From: Synechococcus sp. CS-1332
GTDB taxonomy: Bacteria > Cyanobacteriota > Cyanobacteriia > PCC-6307 > Cyanobiaceae
DNA: 64,000 bases
Direction: 5' to 3'
Assembly (NCBI RefSeq): GCF_025127995.1
Contig: NZ_JAHLYP010000020.1
Location: 1-64,000, forward strand
This document shows, in pieces, positions 27,693 through 36,954 of the stretch (position 1 is the first letter of the stretch; each line of letters opens with the position of its first letter). Made by a program: the position numbers and the translations under genes. The notes under the pieces were generated by a model. That model was given only the letters and a program-made list of their open reading frames with translations, did no database searches and was not told the origin of the DNA.

Positions 27693-27992
27693 ATGGCTTC
27701 CTACAAGGTCACCCTCGTCAATGAGAGCGAGGGCCTGAACAAGACCATCGAGGTTCCCGACGACCAGTACATCCTCGACGCCGCCGAAGAGCAGGGCATT
27801 GACCTGCCCTACTCCTGCCGCGCCGGCGCCTGCTCCACCTGCGCTGGCAAGCTCACCGCCGGCACCGTCGACCAGTCGGACCAGAGCTTCCTCGACGACG
27901 ACCAGATCGAAGCCGGCTTCGTCCTCACCTGCGTCGCCTACCCCACCTCCGACTGCACCATCAAGACCCACACCGAAGAAGAGCTCTACTGA
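27693..27992 (+). CDS. petF: Plant-type [2Fe-2S] ferredoxin
   Basis: A 99-residue photosynthetic ferredoxin that carries electrons from photosystem I to FNR, ferredoxin-thioredoxin reductase and nitrogen or sulfur assimilation enzymes. The cluster is bound by the CRAGACSTC segment plus a distal Cys in [16 protein letters not shown] at the N-terminus and KTHTEEELY at the C-terminus are typical of PetF. It stands alone, with a palindrome upstream and an intrinsic terminator 55 nt downstream. Confidence 0.97.
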   Translation: MASYKVTLVNESEGLNKTIEVPDDQYILDAAEEQGIDLPYSCRAGACSTCAGKLTAGTVDQSDQSFLDDDQIEAGFVLTCVAYPTSDCTIKTHTEEELY

Positions 27993-28046
27993 GCTCCTCG
28001 CCGGGCGATTCGCGCGGATCGCCCCTTGAACCCCGTGTTCTTCTCC

Positions 28047-28069
28047 GCCACCCTCAGGGGTGGCTTTTT
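28047..28069 (+). terminator. Rho-independent terminator after petF
   Basis: GCCACCC (28047-28053) pairs with GGGTGGC (28058-28064) around TCAG and is followed by five T. The next gene's ATG lies immediately after it at 28071. Confidence 0.88.
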
Positions 28070-28070
28070 C

Positions 28071-28460
28071 ATGTCACTCCAGGTGAACACCGTGCTGGCC
28101 TGCGGCAGCGAGCATCCCAGCCCCGGCGGCCAGTACAGCTACCGGGTCCTGGGGCCCTGCTGCCGCCTGTTCGATCGGGAGGAACTGCCCTGGCCCTGCT
28201 GCCGGCTGGCCTGGCGCAGCAAGGAGCCCAGCTGGCGCCGCGTCGGCCGCCGCTTCGTGGCCGACCTGGCCGCCCGCCGCTGCCCCTCCTATGCCGTGGA
28301 GCTGCTCCAGCCCGGGGCCAGGCCCACCCGCACCGTCATCACCCTGTTCCCCCAGCGGTTGGCCCCCGGCCTGCAGGAGTGGTGGTACAGCAAGCTGCCC
28401 GGCTCCCTGGAGGCCGGCAACCTGGCGCCGCCTCCACCGGCGCCCGCCCCGGCGCCCTGA
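28071..28460 (+). CDS. Hypothetical Cys/Trp-rich protein
   Basis: A 129-residue protein without a recognised family. It begins MSLQVNTVLACGSEHP, contains four Cys in two clusters (GPCCRLFDREELPWPCCRL) that could bind metal, several Arg/Trp pairs, LEEWWYS-like sequence near the C-terminus (LQEWWYSKLPGSLEAG) and a Pro/Ala tail. The ATG directly follows the petF terminator stem and T-run, so its promoter would overlap the terminator or transcription may read through. Codon use resembles the neighbours, which argues that it is real. Confidence 0.6.
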   Translation: MSLQVNTVLACGSEHPSPGGQYSYRVLGPCCRLFDREELPWPCCRLAWRSKEPSWRRVGRRFVADLAARRCPSYAVELLQPGARPTRTVITLFPQRLAPGLQEWWYSKLPGSLEAGNLAPPPPAPAPAP

Positions 28461-28479
28461 GCCGCTGGTGTCCAGCCAC

Positions 28480-28513
28480 AAAAAAGCCGGCCAGTCCTGG
28501 TGGGCTGCCGGCT
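28480..28513 (-). terminator. Rho-independent terminator after psbV
   Basis: On the minus strand AGCCGGC (28513-28507) pairs with GCCGGCT (28491-28485) around a 15-nt loop and is followed by a run of T (28485-28480). It ends the psbV transcript. Confidence 0.85.
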
Positions 28514-28530
28514 CAAAGTTGGAGGGGGAA

Positions 28531-29103
28531 TCAGAAGTAGATCTTGCCGCCGCCCCACTGGATGCCCTGAACCTTGGGGGCCACCAGGATGTAGCCGGCG
28601 ATCAGGCGCAGATCCTCGTCATCCAGGTCGCGCATCTTCACGAACACATCGCTGCTGCGCAGGCTGGGATGGACGTCGGAGATGCTGTACTCCCCGTCGT
28701 AGGAGGTGGGATCCTTCATGTAGTCGACCAGGGCGTCGACCGAATCCCGGGGCGGGGTGGCCAGGGCGAGGGTCTCGGGATCCAGGCCCACGTTCTGGTT
28801 GGTCTTGGTGATGCCGCCGGCATGGCAGGTGCCGCAGCTGTCGTTGAAGAGTTTGCGGCCGCTCTTGACCTCCTTCTCGGTGAAGGTCACCAGGGTGCCG
28901 TCAGGGGACACCGGCACGGTGAGGTCCTCGGCACTCCACTGGGCCGCTGCCGCGGGACCCGCAAAGCAGACCAGCAGGGCCAGGGGAAGGATCAGCAGGG
29001 TCCGGGCGATGGCACGGACAAGGGAGCGACGGACGGCGGAGCGATGGACGGCGGCGCGGCGAACAGCTGAAAGGGGGGCGGCTGAGAGAAAGAGGGGGGC
29101 CAT
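28531..29103 (-). CDS. psbV: Photosystem II extrinsic cytochrome c550
   Basis: A 190-residue precursor of PsbV, the lumenal heme protein that stabilises the Mn4CaO5 cluster of photosystem II. The mature part begins near AQWSAEDLTVPV; the heme is attached at CGTCH and the second axial His is probably the one in SDVHPSL. NVGLDPETLALATPPRD and the C-terminal GGGKIYF are hallmarks. The precursor N-terminus is unusually long (about 54 residues) with repeated Val-Arg-Arg / Val-His-Arg units before the hydrophobic core LLILPLALLVCFAG. I chose the ATG at 29103; no other in-frame start lies between it and the hydrophobic core. Confidence 0.95.
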   Translation of the reverse strand: MAPLFLSAAPLSAVRRAAVHRSAVRRSLVRAIARTLLILPLALLVCFAGPAAAAQWSAEDLTVPVSPDGTLVTFTEKEVKSGRKLFNDSCGTCHAGGITKTNQNVGLDPETLALATPPRDSVDALVDYMKDPTSYDGEYSISDVHPSLRSSDVFVKMRDLDDEDLRLIAGYILVAPKVQGIQWGGGKIYF

Positions 29104-29199
29104 GGAAGAAGCCGGCGAAATGGCGGTGGGACCGCAACTGAGACCTTGTATCACGGGCGATGGGTCCCCCGCAGCCGAATCACGCGAACTGTTGCAGGC

Positions 29200-30147
29200 T
29201 CAGCCCGCCTCCCCCACCTCAAGGCTGAGGAAGTCCCTGGCCACGATCGTCTCTGGAAAGATGGCCCGGGCCTCGGCCACCAGGTCGTCAGGGGTCATGG
29301 GATTCCCGGCCACGTAGCGGGGACTCAGGTGGGTGAGCACCAGCCGCTTCACCCCCGCCTCCAAGGCCGTCTGGGCGGCCATGGTGCTGGTGGAGTGCTG
29401 GCGGGCGATGGCCAGCTCCGCCTCACCGTGGGAAAAGGTGGATTCATGGATCAGCAGATCGGCGCCCCTGGCCAGGGCCACCGCCGCCTCGCTGAACACC
29501 GTGTCGGTGCAGTAAACGACACTGCGGCCTGGCCGCGGCGGCCCGCACAGGGCCTCACCGCGGATCACCCGGCCGTCGTCAAGGGTGACGCTGCGACCGG
29601 CCTTGAGCTCCCCGTAGACCGGCCCGGGGGGAACACCCAGGGCCTTGGCCCGCTCCACGTCGAAGCGGCCGGGCCGCGGCTTCTGATCCACCCGGTAGGC
29701 GTAGGCCGGTACCCGGTGGGTGAGGGGGGTGCAGCGCACCGTGATGTCGTCGTCATCGAGCACCAGGCGGCCCCGGGCGGCGGCCTCCTTCACCCGGTGG
29801 GTGCGAAGGGGATAGCCGATGCGGGTGGAGGAGGTGCGCATCACCCCCTCCAGGTAGTCGCGCAGCGGATCCGGTCCGTAGAGATCGATCCCGCCACAGC
29901 TGCCGGCCAGACCCAGGCTGGCCAGAAGCCCCGGTAGACCGAAAACGTGGTCGCCGTGCATGTGGGTGACGAAGATGCGGCGCAGCTGCGACACCCGCAG
30001 CTCGCTGCGCAGGAACTGGTGCTGCGTGCCCTCGCCGCAGTCGAACAGCCAGAGCTCGGCGCGCTGGGGCAGACGCAGGGCGACGGCGGAGACGTTGCGG
30101 GCGCGGGTGGGAACGCCGGAGCTGGTTCCCAGGAAGGTGACCTGCAC
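29200..30147 (-). CDS. rnz: Ribonuclease Z
   Basis: A 315-residue metallo-beta-lactamase-fold endonuclease that trims tRNA 3' ends. The zinc motif [10 protein letters not shown] is present, the N-terminus [14 protein letters not shown] is typical, and the C-terminal HESTFSHGE and [10 protein letters not shown] provide further metal ligands. Because the tRNA gene in this window does not encode CCA, this enzyme would act on it. It lies 96 nt upstream of psbV on the same strand. Confidence 0.96.
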   Translation of the reverse strand: MQVTFLGTSSGVPTRARNVSAVALRLPQRAELWLFDCGEGTQHQFLRSELRVSQLRRIFVTHMHGDHVFGLPGLLASLGLAGSCGGIDLYGPDPLRDYLEGVMRTSSTRIGYPLRTHRVKEAAARGRLVLDDDDITVRCTPLTHRVPAYAYRVDQKPRPGRFDVERAKALGVPPGPVYGELKAGRSVTLDDGRVIRGEALCGPPRPGRSVVYCTDTVFSEAAVALARGADLLIHESTFSHGEAELAIARQHSTSTMAAQTALEAGVKRLVLTHLSPRYVAGNPMTPDDLVAEARAIFPETIVARDFLSLEVGEAG

Positions 30148-30234
30148 ATCCGGGGGGCCTCAGCTCGCATGTTGCCACGCCGCCAGCCGGTGCGGTGGCC
30201 GGCGCCATGGCGATTGCCGAAGGTGCCGTTCAGA

Positions 30235-31560
30235 ATGACCCGTTGTCGCTTGGGCACACTCGTGGCCTTCCTCCGTCTCGGATGGCACGCCGGCTTGCCG
30301 CTGGCGCTGCTCCCAGCCGCCGTGGCAGCGCCGGTGCCGATTGAGGCCAGGGCGCCGGCCCCGCTGGTGCGGGTGCTGCTGCAGGAAGCCCCCAGCCTTG
30401 AGCTGGAAGCCGGCAGCACCGCCCTGCGCCTCGGCGATGGAGCCGGCCGCACCCTGCTGGAGCTGGCTCCGGGGGCCCGGGTGCAGTTCGTCCGCAGCGG
30501 CGCGGCACTGGAGGCGAGGCTTCTGGGACCGGCCGGCACTGCACGGCGGCTGTCGCTGCCATCGGGTCAGGCCTGGATCGATCCCGCCCCGGCCCAGGGC
30601 GGCAACAACGAGCCCGTGCTCACCCTGCAGCAGCGCCGCTACCGCGGCCGGCTGCTGGTGCGCAGCGAAGGTGATCGGCTGCAGGCGATCAATCTGATCG
30701 ACGTCGAGAGCTACCTGCCCAGCGTGGTGGGCAGCGAGATGCCGGCCAGCTGGCCGCAGGCGGCCCTGCGGGCCCAGGCGGTGGCGGCCCGCACCTACGC
30801 CCTGCGCCAGCGCCGACCGGCGGCCCCCTTCGACCTCAAGGCCACGGTCGCCAGCCAGGTCTACAAGGGGGTGGAGAGCGAAACCGACTCCACCCGTGAG
30901 GCGGTGCGCAGCACCCGCTCCCAGGTGCTGGTGCACGGCTCCGCCCTGATCAACGCGGTGTTCCACAGCAGCAGTGGCGGCCTGACCGAAAACAGCGGCG
31001 AGATCTGGCGCCAGCAGCTCCCCTACCTGGTGAGCGTGCCCGATTTCGACCAGGCCAGCCCGGTGCATGCCTGGCAGCTGCGCGTCGAACCCGAAAAACT
31101 GGCCAGGGCCTTTCGGGAGACCGACGGCGCCTTCCGCATCGAGGTGCTCTCCACCACCAGCTCCGGCCGCATCCGCCAGGCCCGGGTGACCGGACCTGGC
31201 GGCACGCTGCTGCTCACGGGCGCCGAACTGCGGCAGCGGCTGGGACTGCGCAGCACCCTGGCCCGCTTCGACTTCGAGGCCCCCAGGGCCTACCCGTTCC
31301 CTCCACCGCTGCCCTCCCTGCAGGGCGTGTTCACCCCCGAGGGGATCCGCTCCCTGGCCTCCGGCATGGTCCCGTCCCCCTGGCGAAGCCCCCGTCCACC
31401 CGCCGCGCCGACGCTGCTGGTGAGCGGCCGCGGCTACGGCCACGGGGTGGGCATGAGCCAGTGGGGGGCCTACGGGCTGGCCCTGCGCGGCGAGGATTAC
31501 CGCCAGATCCTGCAGCACTACTACCAGGGGGCCAGGATCCTCCCCTACACCTCCCTTTGA
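30235..31560 (+). CDS. SpoIID/LytB domain protein, exported
   Basis: A 441-residue protein with an N-terminal signal sequence (hydrophobic core around residues 18-30, ending AAVAAPV) and a SpoIID domain. Typical motifs are DVESYLPSVVGSEMPASWP, ALRAQAVAARTYAL with the catalytic-region Glu just before it, ESETDSTREAV, AVFHSSSGGLTE and the C-terminal GRGYGHGVGMSQWGAYG. SpoIID is a lytic transglycosylase acting on denuded glycan; the cyanobacterial homologues probably remodel septal or peripheral peptidoglycan. The downstream nagB reading frame overlaps its stop. Confidence 0.9.
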   Translation: MTRCRLGTLVAFLRLGWHAGLPLALLPAAVAAPVPIEARAPAPLVRVLLQEAPSLELEAGSTALRLGDGAGRTLLELAPGARVQFVRSGAALEARLLGPAGTARRLSLPSGQAWIDPAPAQGGNNEPVLTLQQRRYRGRLLVRSEGDRLQAINLIDVESYLPSVVGSEMPASWPQAALRAQAVAARTYALRQRRPAAPFDLKATVASQVYKGVESETDSTREAVRSTRSQVLVHGSALINAVFHSSSGGLTENSGEIWRQQLPYLVSVPDFDQASPVHAWQLRVEPEKLARAFRETDGAFRIEVLSTTSSGRIRQARVTGPGGTLLLTGAELRQRLGLRSTLARFDFEAPRAYPFPPPLPSLQGVFTPEGIRSLASGMVPSPWRSPRPPAAPTLLVSGRGYGHGVGMSQWGAYGLALRGEDYRQILQHYYQGARILPYTSL

Positions 31561-32330
31561 GGCACGGCTCCCCCTCCACCACCAGCCCCGCCATCACGCC
31601 CGTCGTCCTGGCTGATGCGGCGGCGGTGGCCGAACGGGTGGCGGCGCTGCTGCTGGCGGATCGACTGCAACCGCAGCAACCCCTGGGCCTGGCCACCGGA
31701 CGCACGATGGAGCCCGTCTATGGGGCCCTGGCCCGCCGGATGGCTCGGCTGGAAGCCGCCCTGGCGGCCAGGGTGCGCGACACCTGGTGCAGCTTCAACC
31801 TGGACGAGTACGTGGGGCTGGCGCCGCAGGATCCCAGCTCCTTCGCCGCCACCATGGCCCGCCAGCTGGTGGCGCCCCTTGGCCTGGATCCCGAGCGGGT
31901 GAGGCTCCCCGATGGGCGGGCCGCCGATCCGGAGGCCGAAGCCCGTCGTTATGGCGCCGCCGTCAGCGCGGCCGGTGGCATCGGCCTGCAACTGCTGGGC
32001 CTGGGCCTCAACGGCCACGTGGGCTTCAACGAACCCCCCTCGGACCCTGCGGTGGCCTGCCGCTGTGTGGTGCTCAGCGACCACACCCGCCGCCAGAACG
32101 CCGGCGCCTTCGGCAGCGACCCCGCCGCTGTCCCCCGGCAGGCCATCACCCTGGGACTGGCCGAGATCCTCTCGGCCCGCCGGGTGCTGCTGGTGGTCAC
32201 CGGGGCCGAGAAGGCGGCCATCCTGCGACGCACCCTGGAGGAGCCCCCTTCCGCGGAGCTGCCCGCCAGCTGGCTGCAGCACCATCCCGCCCTGACGGTG
32301 ATCGCCGACGCCGCGGCGATGCTCAGCTGA
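31557..32330 (+). CDS. nagB: Glucosamine-6-phosphate deaminase (6-phosphogluconolactonase-like fold)
   Basis: A 257-residue enzyme converting glucosamine 6-phosphate to fructose 6-phosphate and ammonia. Family motifs are [26 protein letters not shown] (catalytic Asp), [15 protein letters not shown] and [10 protein letters not shown]. The only start codon before the conserved region is TTG at 31557, which overlaps the TGA of the SpoIID gene (TTGA). Coupling of an amino-sugar enzyme to a peptidoglycan-acting protein is suggestive of cell-wall sugar recycling. Its 3' end overlaps the yebC gene by 8 nt, tail to tail. Confidence 0.88.
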   Translation: MRHGSPSTTSPAITPVVLADAAAVAERVAALLLADRLQPQQPLGLATGRTMEPVYGALARRMARLEAALAARVRDTWCSFNLDEYVGLAPQDPSSFAATMARQLVAPLGLDPERVRLPDGRAADPEAEARRYGAAVSAAGGIGLQLLGLGLNGHVGFNEPPSDPAVACRCVVLSDHTRRQNAGAFGSDPAAVPRQAITLGLAEILSARRVLLVVTGAEKAAILRRTLEEPPSAELPASWLQHHPALTVIADAAAMLS

Positions 32331-33099
32331 GCAGGACCGCTTCCATCAGGGCCTCGTCCGCTTCGAGATTGGTGGTGACGCTGCGCACGTCGTCGAGATC
32401 CTCGAGCACATCCAACATGCGCAGACAGGAGGCCAACACGCCCCCGTCCTCGAGGCGGCAGGGCAGGGAGGCGATCCAACGGTGCTCCCACCCCGCCAGC
32501 GGCAGCTCCAGATCCCTCAGTCCATCCTGGAGGGCTTCGAGATCAGCAAAGGCCCCGAACACATCGACCCCTTCTGCGTCGATGGCGTAGCCCGCCACCG
32601 CCGGACCTCCCCGTTCCTCGAGGGCCAGCAGGCTCTCCAGCAGGGTCTCTTCGTCGGCGGCGGGCAGGGCCAGCCGCACCACGGCCCGTTGCTCGAACAG
32701 GTAGCTGACGCAGCCAGTCTCACCGAGATTGCCGCCATGCTTGCCGAACGCAAGCCGCAGGTCGGCGGCGGTGCGGTTGCGGTTGTCGGTGAGGGCCTCG
32801 ACCAGCACGGCCACCCCCCCGGCGCCATAGCCCTCGTAGCGCACCGCCTCAAACAGGTCGGCGCCACCAGCGCCCTGGCCGCTGCCCTTGGCGACCGCCC
32901 GGTCGATGTTGGCGTTGGGCAGCCCCGCCACCTTGGCCTTCTCGATGGCCGTGCGGAGCTGGAAGTTGCCGGCGGGATCGGCACCACCGCGGGCCGCCAC
33001 GGTGATCTCCCGTCCCAACCGGGTGAAGAGCGCCCCCCGCTTCGCGTCCACCACCGCCTTGGTGCGCTTGATCTGGGCCCATTTGCTGTGGCCGGCCAT
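32323..33099 (-). CDS. YebC/PmpR family protein
   Basis: A 258-residue protein of the YebC/TACO1 family. [20 protein letters not shown] is diagnostic, and [20 protein letters not shown] and [14 protein letters not shown] follow as expected. Members have been described as DNA-binding regulators and as factors easing translation of difficult, for example proline-rich, stretches. It is 18 nt downstream of truB start-to-stop reading direction (truB lies after it on the same strand), and overlaps nagB tail to tail. Confidence 0.93.
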   Translation of the reverse strand: MAGHSKWAQIKRTKAVVDAKRGALFTRLGREITVAARGGADPAGNFQLRTAIEKAKVAGLPNANIDRAVAKGSGQGAGGADLFEAVRYEGYGAGGVAVLVEALTDNRNRTAADLRLAFGKHGGNLGETGCVSYLFEQRAVVRLALPAADEETLLESLLALEERGGPAVAGYAIDAEGVDVFGAFADLEALQDGLRDLELPLAGWEHRWIASLPCRLEDGGVLASCLRMLDVLEDLDDVRSVTTNLEADEALMEAVLLS

Positions 33100-33117
33100 C
33101 GGGTTGTTGGGAGAGAT

Positions 33118-34041
33118 TCAGCCGGTGGCGTCGAACACCAGCCGGGGCAGGAGCAGGCCCTTGCCGTCGGCACGGGCGATGCCCGCCAGACTGCCATCCG
33201 GCGTAAGCACGGCAACGGCCCCTTCGGGCAACTGCTCCACCGTACGGGGCAGCGAACGGCCGCAACGCCACGGGGATAGCTGGGCGGGATCAAGACGCTG
33301 GCGCGGCAGATCCACCAGCACGTCGAGGGGATCCAGCAGGGGGGGGAGGGGCCCGCTCGCCAGGCGTTCCAGGGAAATCGCCTGGTGCAGGCCGAAACCG
33401 AGGGCAGCGGTGCGGCGCAGGCTGGCCAGGGCCCCGCCGCAGCCCAGGGCCTCCCCCAGGTCCCTCGCCAGGGCGCGCACGTAGGTGCCGGCGGAACAAC
33501 GCACCTCCAGATCCAGGCGGCCGCTGGCCGGATCCCAGCCGAGCAGGTCGAGGCCATGGATCACCACCGGCCGCGCCGTCAACGCCAGCTGCTCTCCCGC
33601 CCGCACCCGGGCGTAGGCCCGCTGGCCATCGACATGCACGGCGGAGACCTGGGGGGGAACCTGCAGGATCTCCCCACGGAAGCGGGCCAGGGCCCGTTCC
33701 AGATCCTCGGCACCGAGGGACGGCACAGCCTGCTGCTCCAGCACCTCACCCTCGAGGTCATCGCTGCTGGTACGAAGCCCCAGCTTCACTGTGCCGCGGT
33801 AGGTCTTGTCGCCGGGAAGGTAGGGGAGCAAGCGGGTGGCCGGACCCAGGGCGATCGGCAGCACGCCGGTGACCGCCGGATCTAGGGTGCCGCCATGGCC
33901 CACGCGCCGCAGGCCTGAGGCCTTGCGCACCCGGGCGACGACGTCGTGGGAGGTCAGGCCGGCGGGTTTGTCGATCACCAGGAAGCCGCAGCCGTGGCGT
34001 GACGGAGACGTAGGCGGCAGCCTGGTGGAACCTTCCTTCAT
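33118..34041 (-). CDS. truB: tRNA pseudouridine(55) synthase
   Basis: A 307-residue TruB that converts U55 of the tRNA T arm to pseudouridine. FLVIDKPAGLTSHDVVARVR opens the domain, GHGGTLDPAVTGVL holds the catalytic Asp, and CSAGTYVRALARDLGEAL is the third motif. The ATG at 34041 is preferred over 34065 because the latter overlaps the divergent transporter gene at 34054. It starts only 12 nt from that gene and ends 18 nt before the yebC start, so yebC is probably transcribed with it. Confidence 0.95.
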   Translation of the reverse strand: MKEGSTRLPPTSPSRHGCGFLVIDKPAGLTSHDVVARVRKASGLRRVGHGGTLDPAVTGVLPIALGPATRLLPYLPGDKTYRGTVKLGLRTSSDDLEGEVLEQQAVPSLGAEDLERALARFRGEILQVPPQVSAVHVDGQRAYARVRAGEQLALTARPVVIHGLDLLGWDPASGRLDLEVRCSAGTYVRALARDLGEALGCGGALASLRRTAALGFGLHQAISLERLASGPLPPLLDPLDVLVDLPRQRLDPAQLSPWRCGRSLPRTVEQLPEGAVAVLTPDGSLAGIARADGKGLLLPRLVFDATG

Positions 34042-34053
34042 GCTCAGGCGCCG

Positions 34054-34809
34054 ATGACCCTGCAAGACCGGCGCGAGGTGGCCTTTCTGGTGCTGGCCGG
34101 CATCTTCCTGGGGACCATGGGCATGCTCAACATCCTGGGCCTGACACGGTTCCTGACGCTGGGCAGCATCGGCTCCTTCCCGATCATCGTGGCGATCGGG
34201 GCCTTGCCGTACCCCGTCACGTTCCTCTGCACCGACCTGATCAGCGAGATCTGGGGCGAGCGGCGCGCCTCCCAGGTGGTGTGGGTGGGTCTGATGCTCA
34301 ACGGCTGGATCGTGCTGGTGCTCTGGCTTGGGGGAATCCTGCCGGGTCTGGACGGTTTCGGTGGGGCAGCGGGCCTGCCGGCCGACCCCCTAGCGGATGG
34401 GGTACCGGTGTTCTTCGAGGTGCGACGCCTGGCCTTCGGGGCCGTGGGGGCCTCGATGGCCGCCTACATGGCCGCCCAGTTCACCGACGTGCGCCTGTTC
34501 CATTTCTGGAAGCGCCTCAGCAACGGCAAGGCCCTTTGGCTGCGCAACAACGGCTCCACCCTGATCAGCCAGATCGTGGACACCTCGGCGGTGGTGCTGA
34601 TCAGCCACTACGCCGCCCATGTGCTGCCCATCAGGGCGGGTGAGCCCGTGCTGCCCCAGCTGGGCGTGTTCATCGCCAGCGGCTACGTCTTCAAGCTGGT
34701 GGCGGCCCTGGCCGACACCCTGCCCTTCTACCTGCTGGTGGGCTGGCTGAGGAGATACCTGGAGGTGCCGGGGGACGGCACCGAACTGGACGAGGTGCCC
34801 TTGTCCTAG
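34054..34809 (+). CDS. Queuosine precursor transporter (VUT / YhhQ family)
   Basis: A 251-residue membrane protein with about six transmembrane segments. [27 protein letters not shown] is the family hallmark (read here in two overlapping parts), with [17 protein letters not shown] in the second half. YhhQ imports 7-deazaguanine precursors used to make queuosine in tRNA. The 3' end overlaps the rpmA stop by 4 nt (tail to tail). Linkage to truB is a theme of tRNA modification. Confidence 0.88.
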   Translation: MTLQDRREVAFLVLAGIFLGTMGMLNILGLTRFLTLGSIGSFPIIVAIGALPYPVTFLCTDLISEIWGERRASQVVWVGLMLNGWIVLVLWLGGILPGLDGFGGAAGLPADPLADGVPVFFEVRRLAFGAVGASMAAYMAAQFTDVRLFHFWKRLSNGKALWLRNNGSTLISQIVDTSAVVLISHYAAHVLPIRAGEPVLPQLGVFIASGYVFKLVAALADTLPFYLLVGWLRRYLEVPGDGTELDEVPLS

Positions 34810-35078
34810 GCGGCCACAGCGATGTCGATGTTGATGCGCTTGCGGTTGCGCAGGCCGCGCTTGATGGATTCGAACTTGACAACGCCGTCCACCAGGGCGA
34901 ACAGGGTGTCATCGGAGCCGCGGCCGACATTGACGCCGGGGATCACCGAGGTGCCGCGCTGACGGATCAGGATCGAGCCGGCGCTGACGGTTTCACCGCC
35001 GTAGCGCTTGACGCCGAGGCGCTTGGAATTGGAATCGCGACCGTTGCGGGTCGAACCGGTGCCTTTCTTGTGGGCCAT
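34806..35078 (-). CDS. rpmA: 50S ribosomal protein L27
   Basis: A 90-residue L27. [20 protein letters not shown] at the N-terminus and [17 protein letters not shown] are diagnostic. It follows rplU by 56 nt, the standard rplU-rpmA pair. Confidence 0.98.
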   Translation of the reverse strand: MAHKKGTGSTRNGRDSNSKRLGVKRYGGETVSAGSILIRQRGTSVIPGVNVGRGSDDTLFALVDGVVKFESIKRGLRNRKRINIDIAVAA

Positions 35079-35134
35079 GGGGAGAACGGGGGGTGGAAGG
35101 AGATAGGAAGAGAGCTGGACGCTGGGGAGCCCGA

Positions 35135-35536
35135 TCAGGCGATCGCCTTGCCGCCCACCTTGATCGACTGGACCATCACGCGGGTGAGCTCCTGGCGGTG
35201 GCCGTTCTTGCGACGGGTCTTCTTCTTAGGGCGCATCTTGTAAACGATGATCTTCTGGCCGCGGCGATGGGCCATCACTTTGAGCTCCACCGTGGCACCT
35301 TCCACGTAGGGCTGGCCAAGGGTGGTGCCGGAAGCGTCCTTCACCAGCAGCACGTTCTCCAGGGTGACGGTGCTGTCGACATCGGCACTGAGCCGATCGA
35401 GATCGACATAGCGGTCGGTCTGGAGCCAGAACTGCTGACCGGAAGCCTCGACGATGGCGTAGGCGCCGGTGGTATCACTCATCTCGACGCCAGTCGCTGC
35501 TGCGCTGGGGAGATCGTGCTGGGGGGCTTGGGTCAT
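35135..35536 (-). CDS. rplU: 50S ribosomal protein L21
   Basis: A 133-residue L21. The conserved part begins [16 protein letters not shown] and ends with [20 protein letters not shown]. The N-terminal 18 residues before MSDTTGAYA are not conserved, so the start may be the ATG at 35482. It is divergent from kaiA, an arrangement seen in other marine-type Synechococcus genomes. Confidence 0.96.
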   Translation of the reverse strand: MTQAPQHDLPSAAATGVEMSDTTGAYAIVEASGQQFWLQTDRYVDLDRLSADVDSTVTLENVLLVKDASGTTLGQPYVEGATVELKVMAHRRGQKIIVYKMRPKKKTRRKNGHRQELTRVMVQSIKVGGKAIA

Positions 35537-35683
35537 CTGAAGGGGGCGTGGCCAGGCTGGCAGCAGGAAGCCGCCATTGAGCCTGGCGCACGGAATCGAA
35601 AGACAGAACTAAGATCTTCCCGTCCGGGCCTACCTTCCGTCAAGAATCAGCCCGATCAGGGGATCTCCCCGCCGCAGCGGTCG
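35537..35683. promoter_or_regulatory. Divergent promoter region rplU / kaiA
   Basis: 147 bp between the ribosomal and clock genes. TAAGAT at 35610-35615 on the plus strand is a reasonable -10 element for kaiA, 69 nt upstream of its ATG, but I do not see a well-spaced -35. The region must also hold the rplU promoter on the other strand. Confidence 0.35.
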
Positions 35684-36532
35684 ATGCCCCAACCGGTTCT
35701 CAACATCCTTTCCCTCATCAAGACACCTGCCCTGGCCAAGGCCTGCGGCCAGTGGCTCAAGGGCGGACGCTACCAACTGTTTCAGGTGGACCCTTCCACC
35801 GAGCCTCCCGAGCCGTTGGTGCAGCGCTGTGGTGACGTCGACGGACTCCTGCTTGAGGAGGGTGCCCTGGAGGGGAGCTTCTTCGCGACGCTTCACGAGA
35901 GGGGGCTTGAACTGCCGGCGGTGCTGATCGGGCCTGTGAGCGGCGAGGTGCTGTTCCATGGGGCCGAAGTTCGCCTGCCCCCTGACCAACTGGAACAGCT
36001 GAGCTACAGCCTCGATGCCGCCGTCTCCCGGTTCCTGCGCACCCACACCCCACCAGCCAGCTCCGAGGCCCAGGCGGCCACCCCCGAAGGCTGGAAACTG
36101 TCGAACCGGCTCAACGGTCGCCTCGGGTATCTGAGCATTTATTACAAGCGGGATCCCTCCCGCTTTCTGCGCAACCTGGAAGCCGAGGAGCGCAGCGAAC
36201 TGCTTGACTCCTTGAAGCGCAGCTACCGCGATCTGCTGATCAGCTACTTCAAAAATCCGGCCACGGCCAACCAGGCGATTGAAAGCTTCGTGAACACAGC
36301 CTTTTTCGCCGATCTGCCGATCACCAAAATGGTCGAGATCCACGTGAATCTGATCGAAGAATTCTGGAAACAGCTCATGCTGAAAGGTCAGAAGAACGAC
36401 TTCCTGCAGGACTACCGTCTTGCCCTTCTCGACGTCATGGCCCACCTTTGTGAAATGTATCGGCGCTCCATTCCTGCGGATGTGCCGATCGTGCCTGCCC
36501 CCATACCCGAAGCGTCCAGCCCCTCCGCCTAG
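35684..36532 (+). CDS. kaiA: Circadian clock protein KaiA
   Basis: A 282-residue KaiA that stimulates KaiC autophosphorylation. The N-terminal pseudo-receiver part (about 1-130) is divergent and lacks obvious phosphoacceptor chemistry. The C-terminal helical dimer domain is well conserved: [38 protein letters not shown] and [19 protein letters not shown]. The full length is notable because Prochlorococcus has lost kaiA. The start at 35684 follows the usual [11 protein letters not shown]. kaiB begins 8 nt downstream. Confidence 0.96.
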   Translation: MPQPVLNILSLIKTPALAKACGQWLKGGRYQLFQVDPSTEPPEPLVQRCGDVDGLLLEEGALEGSFFATLHERGLELPAVLIGPVSGEVLFHGAEVRLPPDQLEQLSYSLDAAVSRFLRTHTPPASSEAQAATPEGWKLSNRLNGRLGYLSIYYKRDPSRFLRNLEAEERSELLDSLKRSYRDLLISYFKNPATANQAIESFVNTAFFADLPITKMVEIHVNLIEEFWKQLMLKGQKNDFLQDYRLALLDVMAHLCEMYRRSIPADVPIVPAPIPEASSPSA

Positions 36533-36540
36533 CCACTTCC

Positions 36541-36903
36541 ATGACTTTTCGTAAGACTTACATCCTCAAGCTCTACGTGGCCGGCAACACGCCCAATTCC
36601 ATGCGGGCTCTGAAGACACTCCGCGACATCCTCGAGTCTGAGTTCCGCGGGGTCTACGCCCTGAAGGTGATCGACGTCCTGAAGAATCCGCAACTGGCCG
36701 AAGAGGACAAGATTCTGGCCACGCCCACCCTGGCAAAGATTCTTCCCCCACCGGTGCGACGAATCATCGGCGATCTTTCCGATCGGGATCGGGTGCTGAT
36801 CGGCCTTGATCTCCTTTACGAAGAACTCTCGGAGGAGGACTTCAATCTGGACATCGACGATCTGGAGGCTGGCGGTGAAGTCTCCCCCCACGAATCCTCC
36901 TGA
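36541..36903 (+). CDS. kaiB: Circadian clock protein KaiB
   Basis: A 120-residue KaiB, the fold-switching protein that binds phosphorylated KaiC and sequesters Kai[21 protein letters not shown] and [20 protein letters not shown] and the [18 protein letters not shown] stretch are strongly conserved. The acidic C-terminal tail ([16 protein letters not shown]) is typical of cyanobacterial KaiB. It lies between kaiA (8 nt) and kaiC (51 nt). Confidence 0.98.
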   Translation: MTFRKTYILKLYVAGNTPNSMRALKTLRDILESEFRGVYALKVIDVLKNPQLAEEDKILATPTLAKILPPPVRRIIGDLSDRDRVLIGLDLLYEELSEEDFNLDIDDLEAGGEVSPHESS

Positions 36904-36954
36904 GGCCGTCCTGGCCAGGCCATCCCCGCAACAACACCAGCCCCATCCCCCTCC

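Noticed and set aside
35577-35582. TTGAGC considered as the kaiA -35 element
   Set aside because: It lies 27 nt from the best -10 candidate (35610), outside the usual 16-18 nt spacing.
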